This document shows, in pieces, positions 44,508-52,351 of a DNA stretch of 52,351 nt. The notes under the pieces were generated by a model. It was not told the origin of the DNA and did not search any database. It saw nothing but the letters and a program-made list of their open reading frames with translations. This DNA is from Oscillatoriales cyanobacterium M59_W2019_021 (GTDB taxonomy: Bacteria; Cyanobacteriota; Cyanobacteriia; Cyanobacteriales; Geitlerinemataceae). Every line of letters begins with the position of its first letter. Within the stretch, counting starts at the first letter, position 1. Location of the stretch: positions 1 to 52,351 of the forward strand of contig DVED01000158.1 in NCBI GenBank assembly GCA_015295945.1. Direction: 5' to 3'. The position numbers were made by a program, and so were the translations under genes.

Positions 44508-45443
44508 CTAATGACACCCAACGTGCTGTAAAATTTGCAAAGGACGATACGTTTTCAATCGCTCCATTTGCTGCGAATCTCGAACCAATAACGCCCCGGC
44601 AAATCCCAGAGAATTAATGGAAATCGCCTCGAAACTTTCTTGCGATCGCGGCACGATTAGCATCCATTGCCGCGTGGCTAATAAATTATACGCTCCGGTT
44701 TGGCGGTTGCCGTTATTGGCGTCATATTGCAATCCTACAGCATCGAGGAGCGATCGATACAGCGCTAGAGTTTCTGCGGCGGCTTCAGAGGGCGATCGCG
44801 CCCAGTTGGGGTCGAGTTGGGCGATCGCGTGGACGAAGGGAAAACCGGGAACTGTCCCCAGTGTACCGCGAAACCGGGCGTCAGCGATCGCCGGATCGAT
44901 GGGTAAATTCACCGCATCCGGAACCATTGGCAGGGGAACCAATTGCAAGTGTTTGTGGCGCTGACTGGCTCCGGCGGCGCTTCCTCCATTATAAAATACC
45001 AAGCCTTCAATTTCAGCTAAACCCACCCACATCGCCTCGAAATCGCGCAGCGTCAGCCAAGTTTCCTGTTCTTCAAACGCGCGAGTTACGATTAATAAGT
45101 GGTGGTCTACCACGTTGAATTTATTGAATAAAAATAAGTGAGTATCGGAAATATCGGCAACAAATAAATTTTCGTCATAGGGAAGAAAGGGGTTAACCTC
45201 TTTTCCCGAGGTTTCTTTAACTTTCTCTTGTTGTTTTTTGGCTTTTTGCTTGCGATCAAGATTGGCTAAAATTCTCACCAAAAAGCGAATGCCATCTTGT
45301 TCGACAAACTCGCAGTCAGTGGGAATCGATTGTAACGCTCCCGAGGCGATCGCCCAATTGCGGCGATCGAGAACGGTTTCCCACAGCGTTCCTGGTTCTA
45401 GTAGGAGTTGATGTTCGGCGAGAGAAGATGGCGATTCGTTCAT
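44508..45443 (-). CDS. Ap4A phosphorylase / ATP adenylyltransferase-like protein
   Basis: 311 aa of the HIT-like superfamily. An N-terminal DUF4922-like part (PYDENLFVADISDTHLFLFNK, then DHHLLIVTRAFEEQ) leads to the catalytic GGSAAGASQRHKHLQLVPLP, with the H-x-H-x-Q signature. The C-terminal ATP adenylyltransferase domain contains YNLLATRQWMLIVPRS. These enzymes split diadenosine tetraphosphate with phosphate to ATP and ADP, or run in reverse. The start ATG overlaps the stop of the upstream sulfotransferase by 4 bp, so the two are co-expressed. Confidence 0.9.
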   Translation of the reverse strand: MNESPSSLAEHQLLLEPGTLWETVLDRRNWAIASGALQSIPTDCEFVEQDGIRFLVRILANLDRKQKAKKQQEKVKETSGKEVNPFLPYDENLFVADISDTHLFLFNKFNVVDHHLLIVTRAFEEQETWLTLRDFEAMWVGLAEIEGLVFYNGGSAAGASQRHKHLQLVPLPMVPDAVNLPIDPAIADARFRGTLGTVPGFPFVHAIAQLDPNWARSPSEAAAETLALYRSLLDAVGLQYDANNGNRQTGAYNLLATRQWMLIVPRSQESFEAISINSLGFAGALLVRDSQQMERLKTYRPLQILQHVGCH

Positions 45444-46243
45444 ACTGCGTTATCTATCCGGAGGCGGTATTGGGAAAGTTTTTCGTAAAAGGGAAGGCAA
45501 GCTTCACAGACGGGAATTAACGACGGGGGTAACTCGATCTTTAGCGTTTCTTTGGGAAAAACAAATCCGGTCGTTCGATTCACCTGGGAATACCAATTCG
45601 TCATCGGCAGTTCCCCCGTCCACAACCACGGAAATGGATTGTGCGATCGGTCTTCCATCCCCGATAACCCTACGTCCCAACTGAGCATGGTTTCCGAGAA
45701 AGGAATCCCCAACTCCAGACAAATTCGCTCTAAATACAATCTTGGATTCCGAACTAAGTCGTTAGCATCGACGACGAGAGGTGGCTTCCCTAAGAACGAT
45801 TCGACTGTTTTGAAGATGTCGAACAGCGACTCGAAACCGATATCAGCTTCGGTCACTTGATCGCAGATTTTTTGATAGGAATGGATAATTTCTTGGGGAT
45901 GTCTGATTAAAAAGAAATGACTTAAATATTTCAGCCACTCTCGCTCTTGGTTCGATCGAAAATGTTTGGAAATATGCTTTTGAAAGGAAAAAGATGCCCC
46001 ATCCGGTAAGTCGCCAACGAGTAGAGAAATCGCGCGATCGTAATCCGTTTCTCGACTGGCGAGAACGGCTTCCCGTTGGGGATGGTCGAACCCGTTTTGA
46101 ACCAAATAGGGAGCGTAGAGGGGTTCGTCGTAGACGATACCCCCCTCTAATTGTCCAAAAGACCGAGCGATTAACGTCGATCGACTTCTGGGACAACTCC
46201 ACATGGCGATATGTTTGGGAGGACATGGGTTGGAAAAAGACAT
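45440..46243 (-). CDS. Sulfotransferase-family protein
   Basis: 267 aa from ATG 46243 (MSFSNPCPPKHIAMWSCPRSR). A longer frame to 46294 is rejected because it reads through a dispersed repeat. The PAPS 5'-phosphosulfate loop is CPRSRSTLIARSF, and LIRHPQEIIHSY supplies the 3'-phosphate-binding region. It is soluble. Bacterial members sulfate small molecules or glycans; some fold-relatives lack activity, so the substrate is unknown. Translationally coupled (ATGA) to the Ap4A phosphorylase-like gene: one consumes or releases adenylated nucleotides, the other would use PAPS, but a pathway link is only inference. Confidence 0.82.
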   Translation of the reverse strand: MSFSNPCPPKHIAMWSCPRSRSTLIARSFGQLEGGIVYDEPLYAPYLVQNGFDHPQREAVLASRETDYDRAISLLVGDLPDGASFSFQKHISKHFRSNQEREWLKYLSHFFLIRHPQEIIHSYQKICDQVTEADIGFESLFDIFKTVESFLGKPPLVVDANDLVRNPRLYLERICLELGIPFSETMLSWDVGLSGMEDRSHNPFPWLWTGELPMTNWYSQVNRTTGFVFPKETLKIELPPSLIPVCEACLPFYEKLSQYRLRIDNAV

Positions 46244-46270
46244 ATTAAGCAGCTTAAGCTTACAAGAATG

Positions 46271-46301
46271 GCGCGTTTCGCTCTCGCTCAACACACCCTA
46301 C
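46271..46301 (+). repeat. 30-bp dispersed element
   Basis: GCGCGTTTCGCTCTCGCTCA followed by ACACACCCTAC. A variant of the 19425-19508 units. It falls in the 75-bp gap between the sulfotransferase start and the TPR gene end. Confidence 0.6.
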
Positions 46302-46318
46302 AACTAGCCACTAGCAAT

Positions 46319-47521
46319 TTAATCAATTTCATCTAAGAGTTCTTTAGCGCGTTCCCAACCTTCCTCATTTTCCTGTTGTTCGTACAGTTCGATCGCCCGT
46401 TTGAGAGCAGTAATGGCCTCATCGGTGCGTTCTCGTTCTTCCAGTGCTACGCCTAAATAATAGTGCGCGTCGGCATTTTCCGGTTCTTGTTCCGTCACGT
46501 CGCGGAATTGGACGATCGCCATCATCGTATCGCCACGGGATAATAGAATCCGACCGATCGCCGCTTTCACGCTGGGTAAATTCGGATCGATCCGTTCCGC
46601 TTGTTGGTAGTATTCCAGAGCGCCTTCGGTATCTTCGAGAGATTCCAAAATTTGACCGATTTGCACGCGCAACTCGGCATTATTGCGATCGAGGGTTGCG
46701 GCTTTTTTAAACGCTTCGAGAGCCTCGCTTTTCTTGCCCTGATTGAACAGAGCGACCCCCAAACTCAGTTGGATTTTTCCAGAATTGGGAGCGAGTTCCG
46801 CCGCTTTTTGCAGAGTAGAAACGGCTTCGTCATAGCGTTCCAAATAGATGAGAGTTGCCCCCATCGATTCGTAAACCTCTAAGTGATTCGGCTCGATTTC
46901 CACCACTTTCTGGAACGCTTGCAACGCTTCCTCATACTGTTCTTGGCGAAAGCGCACGACTCCCAACCCGAGATATGCATCAACGCGATCGTCATTGAGT
47001 TGAATGGCTTGCTGGTAGGCGGCGGCAGCTTCGTCGTACTGTTCCAAATTGGCAAAGGTAAAGCCCAGAGCGTAGTGAAACTCGCTATTTTCCGGTTCCA
47101 TGTCTGCGGCTTGTTTGTAAGCATCGGCAGCCGCTTGGAAATTGCCTTGTCGAGCTTCTAGATAGCCGATCGCCGAAAAGATACGAGCGTTTTCGTCATC
47201 GAGGGTTTCGGCTTGCTGGTAAACTGCTAAAGCTTCGGCAAATTTGCCCTTATCCACCAAATCCCGACCTTCGAGCAACAAGTCGTTGAGTTCGGGGTCG
47301 GCATTGTTGTTTTGAGTGGAATTGAGATTGTTTTTTTGGGCAATTTCGGGCAGGATGGGAGCCGAAAATTCGATCGCCGCTTTCACAGTCGCGATCGTCG
47401 GTTTTGCGGGTGAAAATTCACCGCGAACTTCGCTCCCGTATGCCGGGGAAAGCGGTCGCAGAACAGCCGAAAATCCGGCAAGCAACAAAACACCAGTGAG
47501 GAATCGCGTTAACTTGTGCAT
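46319..47521 (-). CDS. Exported tetratricopeptide-repeat protein
   Basis: 400 aa. Signal peptide at 1-30 (LTRFLTGVLLLAGFSAVL, ending SPAYG). A spacer of about 70 residues precedes eight or more canonical TPR units from residue 90 (GRDLVDKGKFAEALAVYQQAETLDDENARI onward in 34-aa steps, read in pieces) to the C-terminus. It probably acts in the periplasm or at the membrane as a protein-interaction scaffold. The repeats here are diverged, unlike the near-identical units in the TPR gene at 33063. Confidence 0.88.
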   Translation of the reverse strand: MHKLTRFLTGVLLLAGFSAVLRPLSPAYGSEVRGEFSPAKPTIATVKAAIEFSAPILPEIAQKNNLNSTQNNNADPELNDLLLEGRDLVDKGKFAEALAVYQQAETLDDENARIFSAIGYLEARQGNFQAAADAYKQAADMEPENSEFHYALGFTFANLEQYDEAAAAYQQAIQLNDDRVDAYLGLGVVRFRQEQYEEALQAFQKVVEIEPNHLEVYESMGATLIYLERYDEAVSTLQKAAELAPNSGKIQLSLGVALFNQGKKSEALEAFKKAATLDRNNAELRVQIGQILESLEDTEGALEYYQQAERIDPNLPSVKAAIGRILLSRGDTMMAIVQFRDVTEQEPENADAHYYLGVALEERERTDEAITALKRAIELYEQQENEEGWERAKELLDEID

Positions 47522-47589
47522 ATTGAAATTTATCTGTGAGAATGGCGATCGGGATCTAGATCTATAAGTTTTAGGAAATTTTAACCTTT

Positions 47590-48675
47590 CTAGACCAAAT
47601 CGGGAAAGACTTCCCGCACATCCGGATGGACGAGCTTGCCTTGGTGAACGTTCAATCCTTTTGCCAGAGCGGGATCGGCGTCGAGGGCAGCCAATCCCTG
47701 ATCGGCGAGTTTGAGAACGTAAGGCAGCGTACTGTTATTCAGCGCTTGGGTTGCCGTCCAGGGAACGGCTCCCGGCATATTCGGCACGCCGTAGTGCAGC
47801 ACCCCTTCTTCCACATAGGTGGGTTGGCTGTGGGAGGTGGGACGCACCGTTTCCACGCACCCCCCCTGATCCACCGCCACATCGACGATAACCGCACCGG
47901 GACGCATTTGCCGCACCAGATCCCGCGACACCAAAATCGGCGCCTTGCGACCGGGAACCAACACCGCACCAACGAGCAAATCAGCATCGGCAACGGCAGT
48001 TTCGATCGACGCCGGACTGCTGTAGAGCAATTCCACGCGAGATCCGAACAGAGTTTCCAAATACGACAGACGATCAACATTGACCTCGAGAATTTGCACC
48101 CTGGCTCCCATTCCCACCGCCATCCGTGCCGCTTCCGTCCCCACAACCCCGCCGCCGAGAATCGTCACTTTCCCCGAGGGAACGCCGGGAACGCCGCCGA
48201 GGAGAACGCCGCGTCCCCCCGCTTGCCGTTCCAGGAATCGCGCCCCAAATTGCACCGAGAGGCGACCCGCAATAATACTCATCGGCGTCAGCAACGGGAG
48301 GCGATTATCGGCAAGTTGGACGGTTTCGTAAGCGATGGCACTGATATCGGTTGCCATTAAATATTCCGTTAGCGATCGATCGGCAGCTAAATGCAAATAG
48401 GTAAACAGCAATTGCCCCTTCTGCATCCGGGAATACTCCGCCGCTAAGGGCTCTTTCACTTTCACCACCAACTCCCGCTTCCAAGCAGATTCGGCATCGG
48501 GGACGATGGTCGCCCCCGCATTTTGGTAGTCGGTATCGGTGAATCCCGATCCCTCACCCGCACCCGTCTCGACGAAAACTTGATGTCCGCGATCGATCGA
48601 CGCTCGCACGCTCAGGGGACTCAACCCCACTCGAAACTCGCGATCCTTGATTTCCTTGGGAACTCCGATTTCCAT
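47590..48675 (-). CDS. ald: Alanine dehydrogenase
   Basis: 361 aa from ATG 48675 (MEIGVPKEIKDREFRVGLSP), the standard N-terminus; TTG 48690 would add five residues. Catalytic Lys in VVKVKEPL and His in FTYLHLAAD are present, the NAD-binding loop is TILGGGVVGTEAARMA, and VDVAVDQGGCVET closes the active site. It converts alanine and NAD+ to pyruvate, ammonia and NADH, or the reverse, in the cytoplasm. Monocistronic. Confidence 0.95.
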   Translation of the reverse strand: MEIGVPKEIKDREFRVGLSPLSVRASIDRGHQVFVETGAGEGSGFTDTDYQNAGATIVPDAESAWKRELVVKVKEPLAAEYSRMQKGQLLFTYLHLAADRSLTEYLMATDISAIAYETVQLADNRLPLLTPMSIIAGRLSVQFGARFLERQAGGRGVLLGGVPGVPSGKVTILGGGVVGTEAARMAVGMGARVQILEVNVDRLSYLETLFGSRVELLYSSPASIETAVADADLLVGAVLVPGRKAPILVSRDLVRQMRPGAVIVDVAVDQGGCVETVRPTSHSQPTYVEEGVLHYGVPNMPGAVPWTATQALNNSTLPYVLKLADQGLAALDADPALAKGLNVHQGKLVHPDVREVFPDLV

Positions 48676-48785
48676 CGCTCTATTGCTCAACTTCCGTTAC
48701 AACATATATAGCAGGAGTTTAGGAGGAAGAGAGTAAGGGAAGCAGGGGGAGAAGAAGTTTACCCATGACAAATGACCCATGACCA

Positions 48786-50498
48786 TTACGGATCGAAGGC
48801 GAACCAGAATTGAGTTTTCAGGAAACCCGCCGCATTGGTGGTACTGGTGGAAGAGAGCGATCGCAAATGCCTGAAGAAGGGTTCGGCAGCAACTTCCAGG
48901 AAACGGACGATCGGCAGTTTCCGCTCAACAGTAGACTTACTCTGGTTCCAGTTGGCGTAAAAATAACCGTTATTCTTTCCGGGAAGGAGGCGGATTCCCG
49001 TGGCAAAATCGGGACTTTGGAGGATCGACCCGCGTTGGGGGGCGTTGAGGGCGCGATCGATCGCCTCCACGGAATTAGCGCAGATTTCGTAATCCTGTGC
49101 CGAACCGCAAACCCCCAACACTTCGGCAGCCAGTTGCAAGTCGGAGTCAGAGTCGGCAGCTTTCAGTTTCGTCCAGGCATAAATCGGTGCGTGTCCTTCT
49201 AAGGTAAACGTGCCGACGGCATAGCCGCGATCGGTGGCAATTTCGTCGAGGTGGTGAACGCCTTCTGCGGTGCGATCGCCGTGTTGGGCGACAAACACCC
49301 AATTCGATTCGCCGTCGTCGTCTCCGGGAAACATCGCCAGAGCATATTCCCCCGTCACCCAACTAAAAATATCTGCGGGGAACGAGATGCCCCATTGTTC
49401 TTCTAAGGGCTTCAAGATTTGAGTCAGGGTTCCCGCCAGCGGTTCGCCTTCTGCGGCAGCGATCTGCTGCCATAGCCCGTTTAAATCCGTTCCGGCAACA
49501 ACCAACGCCCCCGTGTTGGGGACGTATTGCAAGGCATCCACCGGACGCGAGAGCGGCTCCAAGGTGGTGAGGGGATGTCCGTCTCCCAGCCATAGGGTAT
49601 CGGCAAGCAGTCCCTGGCGGTTGGCAGATAGGGCAATGGCGAGAGGTTGGGGAGGCGTCGCCGGGGGGGTGGCGTTGGTCAGCCATGCTTGGAGTTGCGG
49701 TACATCCAGGACGGCAAAACCGAGGGGATTGGCGGGCAAACCATCGATCGCCTGTTGGTAAGCCACGGAGTTGGTCAAGTTCAGGTCGGCAGCTTGCACC
49801 CGGTTGATAGCGTCTCGCAATTCCCTGACGGAGTTGGCGAATAAAACAAACCGCTCGCCCACCACCGCACTCGCCCATCCCGGCGATTTGGCGTCGGCAA
49901 AGGGATTGAGTTCGATCGCCTTGGATGGGTGGCGGGGTTTGAAGAATTGACGCTGCGGCTGGCTGGAAATCAGTTTGACGCCTTTGTAGTCTTCAAAGAT
50001 CAAGTCCGCTCCGGCGTTGGCGCGTTCTTGCCAAAAGACATCGAGAAATTCGCGGCTTTTTTGGGGATCGTTCACCGACAGCGCTACCAGATAGCCCGGT
50101 TGTCCGCCGTTGGCGCGATCGCGATCGACATCCAAGCTGGTGACGGCAACGGTGATTTCATCCCCCAACCACGGCTTGATGTCGCGATCGTAATTTAAGT
50201 CGGTTTCGGCAAGGAGGCTGCGTTTGATCCCCTCGAATTCGGCGCGGGATTTGCCCCGGTGTTTCCACGGCGTCCGCAGTTGGCGCAAGGCTTGCAGGCG
50301 ATCGGGCTTGACCAGTAAGGAAATCGTGGCGGGCGCATTTTTGGGGACGAACATCGCCGCCGACGGTTCGGCAACTGCCCCGCCCCGGAACAGGGCGATG
50401 GGACTTTTCGCCCAGAACCAGTAGGCGCTCCCCACCACCACGAGGACGACGGCGAGGAAGGCGGCAATGGCTCCCGATGAGTACGATCGTGATTTCAT
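48786..50498 (-). CDS. DUF3352 membrane-anchored protein
   Basis: 570 aa. One N-terminal membrane helix (AIAAFLAVVLVVVGSAYWFW, about 10-29), then a large extracytoplasmic domain typical of cyanobacterial DUF3352: MFVPKNAPATISLLVKPDRL, WLGDEITVAVTSLD, WASAVVGERFVLFANSVREL, and the terminal LNAPQRGSILQSPDF with GYFYANW. The function is unknown. The only Cys pair, CGSAQDYEIC, could form a disulfide outside the membrane. ATG 50498. Confidence 0.88.
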   Translation of the reverse strand: MKSRSYSSGAIAAFLAVVLVVVGSAYWFWAKSPIALFRGGAVAEPSAAMFVPKNAPATISLLVKPDRLQALRQLRTPWKHRGKSRAEFEGIKRSLLAETDLNYDRDIKPWLGDEITVAVTSLDVDRDRANGGQPGYLVALSVNDPQKSREFLDVFWQERANAGADLIFEDYKGVKLISSQPQRQFFKPRHPSKAIELNPFADAKSPGWASAVVGERFVLFANSVRELRDAINRVQAADLNLTNSVAYQQAIDGLPANPLGFAVLDVPQLQAWLTNATPPATPPQPLAIALSANRQGLLADTLWLGDGHPLTTLEPLSRPVDALQYVPNTGALVVAGTDLNGLWQQIAAAEGEPLAGTLTQILKPLEEQWGISFPADIFSWVTGEYALAMFPGDDDGESNWVFVAQHGDRTAEGVHHLDEIATDRGYAVGTFTLEGHAPIYAWTKLKAADSDSDLQLAAEVLGVCGSAQDYEICANSVEAIDRALNAPQRGSILQSPDFATGIRLLPGKNNGYFYANWNQSKSTVERKLPIVRFLEVAAEPFFRHLRSLSSTSTTNAAGFLKTQFWFAFDP

Positions 50499-50603
50499 AG
50501 CATCCTGACAACGGATAACCCAGTGTCATTATGCCATTGGTTACCGATCGGCGATCGTTTGAGGGTTGGCTGGGAAGAAATTGGCAACTCAAATCAAAGG
50601 CGA

Positions 50604-50707
50604 TCAATTATAGAAAAATGTACGATAAGTATCCATGGCTACGCCACTGATACTAATTTACCACATCCCGAAACCCCTGTAAACTCGTTCCCCAATTGAC
50701 TCTATTC
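50604..50707 (-). repeat. Promoter-carrying dispersed unit, copy C
   Basis: On the reverse strand: GAATAGAGTCA, TTTACA (50683-50678), a 17-nt spacer, TAAATT (50660-50655), AGTGGCGTAGCC and ATG at 50636. The micro-ORF is MDTYRTFFYN with stop TGA (50606-50604). The ATG is 18 bases after the -10 box. Located between the DUF3352 start and the DUF262-HNH gene. Confidence 0.65.
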
Positions 50708-50831
50708 TCATTTTTATTGACATTGATATCAGTAATTTAGGGGAAACGCACGAGTTTCCCGTTTGGGTGACAGAATTTTTCAGAGGGCGATCGGTCTATC
50801 CGTAAGAAGTCTAGATATCAGAAATTTTGAT

Positions 50832-52351
50832 TTAATTCTTATACGTTGTATTGCAATAGGGGTGAGTTAACTGTGCATTTGCTAAAGTTCCCAAGCCTCC
50901 ATCTGCTTTTCGCTTAATATGGTCGATCGAATTAAACCGATCGGGAAGATAGCCTCCACAAATTTTGCACTTCGGACAACCCCGTAAAGCTTCGCGGATA
51001 AAAGCCGCAGATTTCGTTTCTCGTGAAAACGTTTTACCCTGCGTCTCCGGTGTTTCTTTTTTAGTTGGAAGTTTTAAATTGCCAAATTTCTTTTTATTTT
51101 CGGCAATAATTTCCTTGGCAACATTTTTTCTTTCCACACCCAAAGAAAGTTTATCAATAATTGCAAGATAAAAGTCTCTGACTTTTTCTCGAGCCTCTAA
51201 AGCTCCTCCACTTCTAATCATTTGTGGTATTAGATCGTATTCCCAAATCACCCATTCAAAGTCTTTTCTGACTGAGATAAACTTAGAAAAAATCTTTTTC
51301 TCTTCCAGATAAAGCATCAAGCTGACAATGCCATAAAACGATCCGATTTTAGATCGACCTAAACGGGTATAAAAATAAACGATCGGATGTAACCCAAGGG
51401 AAGACGGATGACTGCTATTAATTCTTTGAGCAATTTTTAGACAACGAGTGAGAAATTTAATAGTTTGCTCTCCCGTTAAATCTTGGATTTCGTCCTCATC
51501 GTTACTGCTATTGACAACGTTGACAAAATCCAATATGAGAGCCAATTTGTCTGGTGGCGATAAATTCGCAACAATTGGAACGTCCAAAGTTTTAATAGGA
51601 TTTGAGAGCTTAGGTTGAAAGATGAGTTCGTTAACTTCTTGAGCAATTTCTTCTATTTTATCTTGCTTGTTTTGAGAAAAATCAGACCAATACTTATGAC
51701 CGCTGCCACTTCTCATAATGGCTCGAGCGGCAACACCATTAGGTGTTTTTCGAGCTTGAATCAGGCGAATTTCAGTTTCTCCTATAGGTGCTGCTTTTTG
51801 ATTAATTTTAAAAAAGGAGTCTTCCGCTTTTCGTGCATCTCCCTCAACCCACTGAAGTGAAATTCCCGAGGCTCCTAAATTTCTGGCACGTTCGAGCATT
51901 TTAGGGTCGAACGAAGTTTGGTTTGAAGCTAAGCTCTGATAATCCTTGTAAGCACCTACTTTACTTTTAATGAACTTCCGAGTTTCCTTAGCTGCAACTT
52001 TTTGCTCTTCTGCAATGTCGCCATCAAAAAAATCTTTAGAGATTTTTCCATCTCCATAGTCGTCATTAATCCATGCGATAAGAGAGCTAAGCCTATGAGA
52101 ACCATCTACCACAAAATAGTAGCTGCTAGAACTCCTCCAGAGAATAACGGCTGGAATGAGATCGCCATCCAAAAAACTTTCGATAAACTCGCAGATTTTG
52201 TCTGCATCCCATTCATTCGTTTCTCTTTGAAAATCAGGCTTCCGTAAAAAAGGGTAGAAAAAAGAGTTGGGTTCTAAATCTCGAATTCCAATCATCGGAA
52301 TATTTCGCCCCATATTCCGATCGCGCTCTTCTTTAATTTCAAAAGCTTCTC
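50832..52351 (-). CDS. DUF262-type protein with C-terminal HNH nuclease domain (5' end outside window)
   Basis: At least 493 aa from ATG 52313, but the frame stays open to the edge and reads protein-like (EAFEIKEERDRN), so the gene probably begins outside the window. The N-terminal DUF262/ParB-like domain has FQRETNEWD and VDGSHRLSSL, a variant of the DGQQRLTT motif. The C-terminal HNH/zinc part is CPKCKICGGYLPDRF, then SIDHIKRKADGG and LTHPYCNTTY. The layout is that of stand-alone or type IV-like restriction proteins (GmrSD/SspE relatives). It is clearly more AT-rich than neighbouring genes, which fits transfer. A nuclease role in defence is inferred. Confidence 0.82.
   Translation of the reverse strand, partial: EAFEIKEERDRNMGRNIPMIGIRDLEPNSFFYPFLRKPDFQRETNEWDADKICEFIESFLDGDLIPAVILWRSSSSYYFVVDGSHRLSSLIAWINDDYGDGKISKDFFDGDIAEEQKVAAKETRKFIKSKVGAYKDYQSLASNQTSFDPKMLERARNLGASGISLQWVEGDARKAEDSFFKINQKAAPIGETEIRLIQARKTPNGVAARAIMRSGSGHKYWSDFSQNKQDKIEEIAQEVNELIFQPKLSNPIKTLDVPIVANLSPPDKLALILDFVNVVNSSNDEDEIQDLTGEQTIKFLTRCLKIAQRINSSHPSSLGLHPIVYFYTRLGRSKIGSFYGIVSLMLYLEEKKIFSKFISVRKDFEWVIWEYDLIPQMIRSGGALEAREKVRDFYLAIIDKLSLGVERKNVAKEIIAENKKKFGNLKLPTKKETPETQGKTFSRETKSAAFIREALRGCPKCKICGGYLPDRFNSIDHIKRKADGGLGTLANAQLTHPYCNTTYKN

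Overview
The window is chromosomal DNA from a cyanobacterium, probably a filamentous (oscillatorialean-type) species. The evidence is the very high density of GCGATCGC (HIP1-type) octamers, heptanucleotide repeats (AACTAAC and CCCCAAA types) between genes, and typical cyanobacterial families: Tab2/DUF1092, DUF760, DUF6737, YggT beside accC, LapA/DUF1049, SLH proteins, and GAF or HAMP histidine kinases. The genus cannot be fixed from this sequence.

Layout. 1-4.1 kb: tail of an unknown gene, an EF-G-like GTPase, an ICMT-like methyltransferase and a secreted CAP protein. 4.2-5.4 kb: no protein gene, but a TTGACA-N17-TAGCAT promoter followed by what looks like a large structured RNA. It carries a sarcin-ricin-loop-like hairpin, an L11/GTPase-centre-like segment and a tRNA-Ser(UGA)-like cloverleaf whose T loop holds a small repeat. 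5.4-12 kb: FG-GAP/RTX protein, ruvA, GIY-YIG protein, a GDYXXLXY/DUF2157 membrane pair and homoserine dehydrogenase. 12.4-16.5 kb: DUF760, mutY-DUF6737, yggT, accC and tRNA-Leu(GAG). 16.5-21 kb: a two-partner-secretion exoprotein and an amidase. 21-23.3 kb: DUF433, then an overlapping DUF488-DUF488-dual-OB operon, a candidate nucleic-acid-processing or conflict system. 23-31 kb: Tab2, mtnP, an AEC transporter, LapA-like and a GAF histidine kinase. 31-37 kb: FutB-like iron permease, TPR protein, hemB and hemW. 37-42 kb: a PhnD-like lipoprotein coupled to a HAMP kinase, and a second EnvZ-type kinase. 42-50.5 kb: beta-helix/SLH protein, Ap4A-phosphorylase-like enzyme with a sulfotransferase, TPR protein, alanine dehydrogenase and a DUF3352 protein. 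50.8 kb to the end: a DUF262-HNH protein that runs off the window.

Most of the window is housekeeping metabolism in single-gene or two-gene units. The most unusual parts are non-coding. One is the rRNA/tRNA-like RNA locus at 4.4-5.3 kb. The other is a family of three dispersed units of about 100 bp (41.8, 44.3 and 50.6 kb), each keeping a sigma70-type promoter with an exact 17-nt spacer and a conserved start codon with a micro-ORF. Several dispersed repeats (a 90-bp inverted-repeat element, palindromic small dispersed repeats, a 30-bp element) also recur and in places enter genes.
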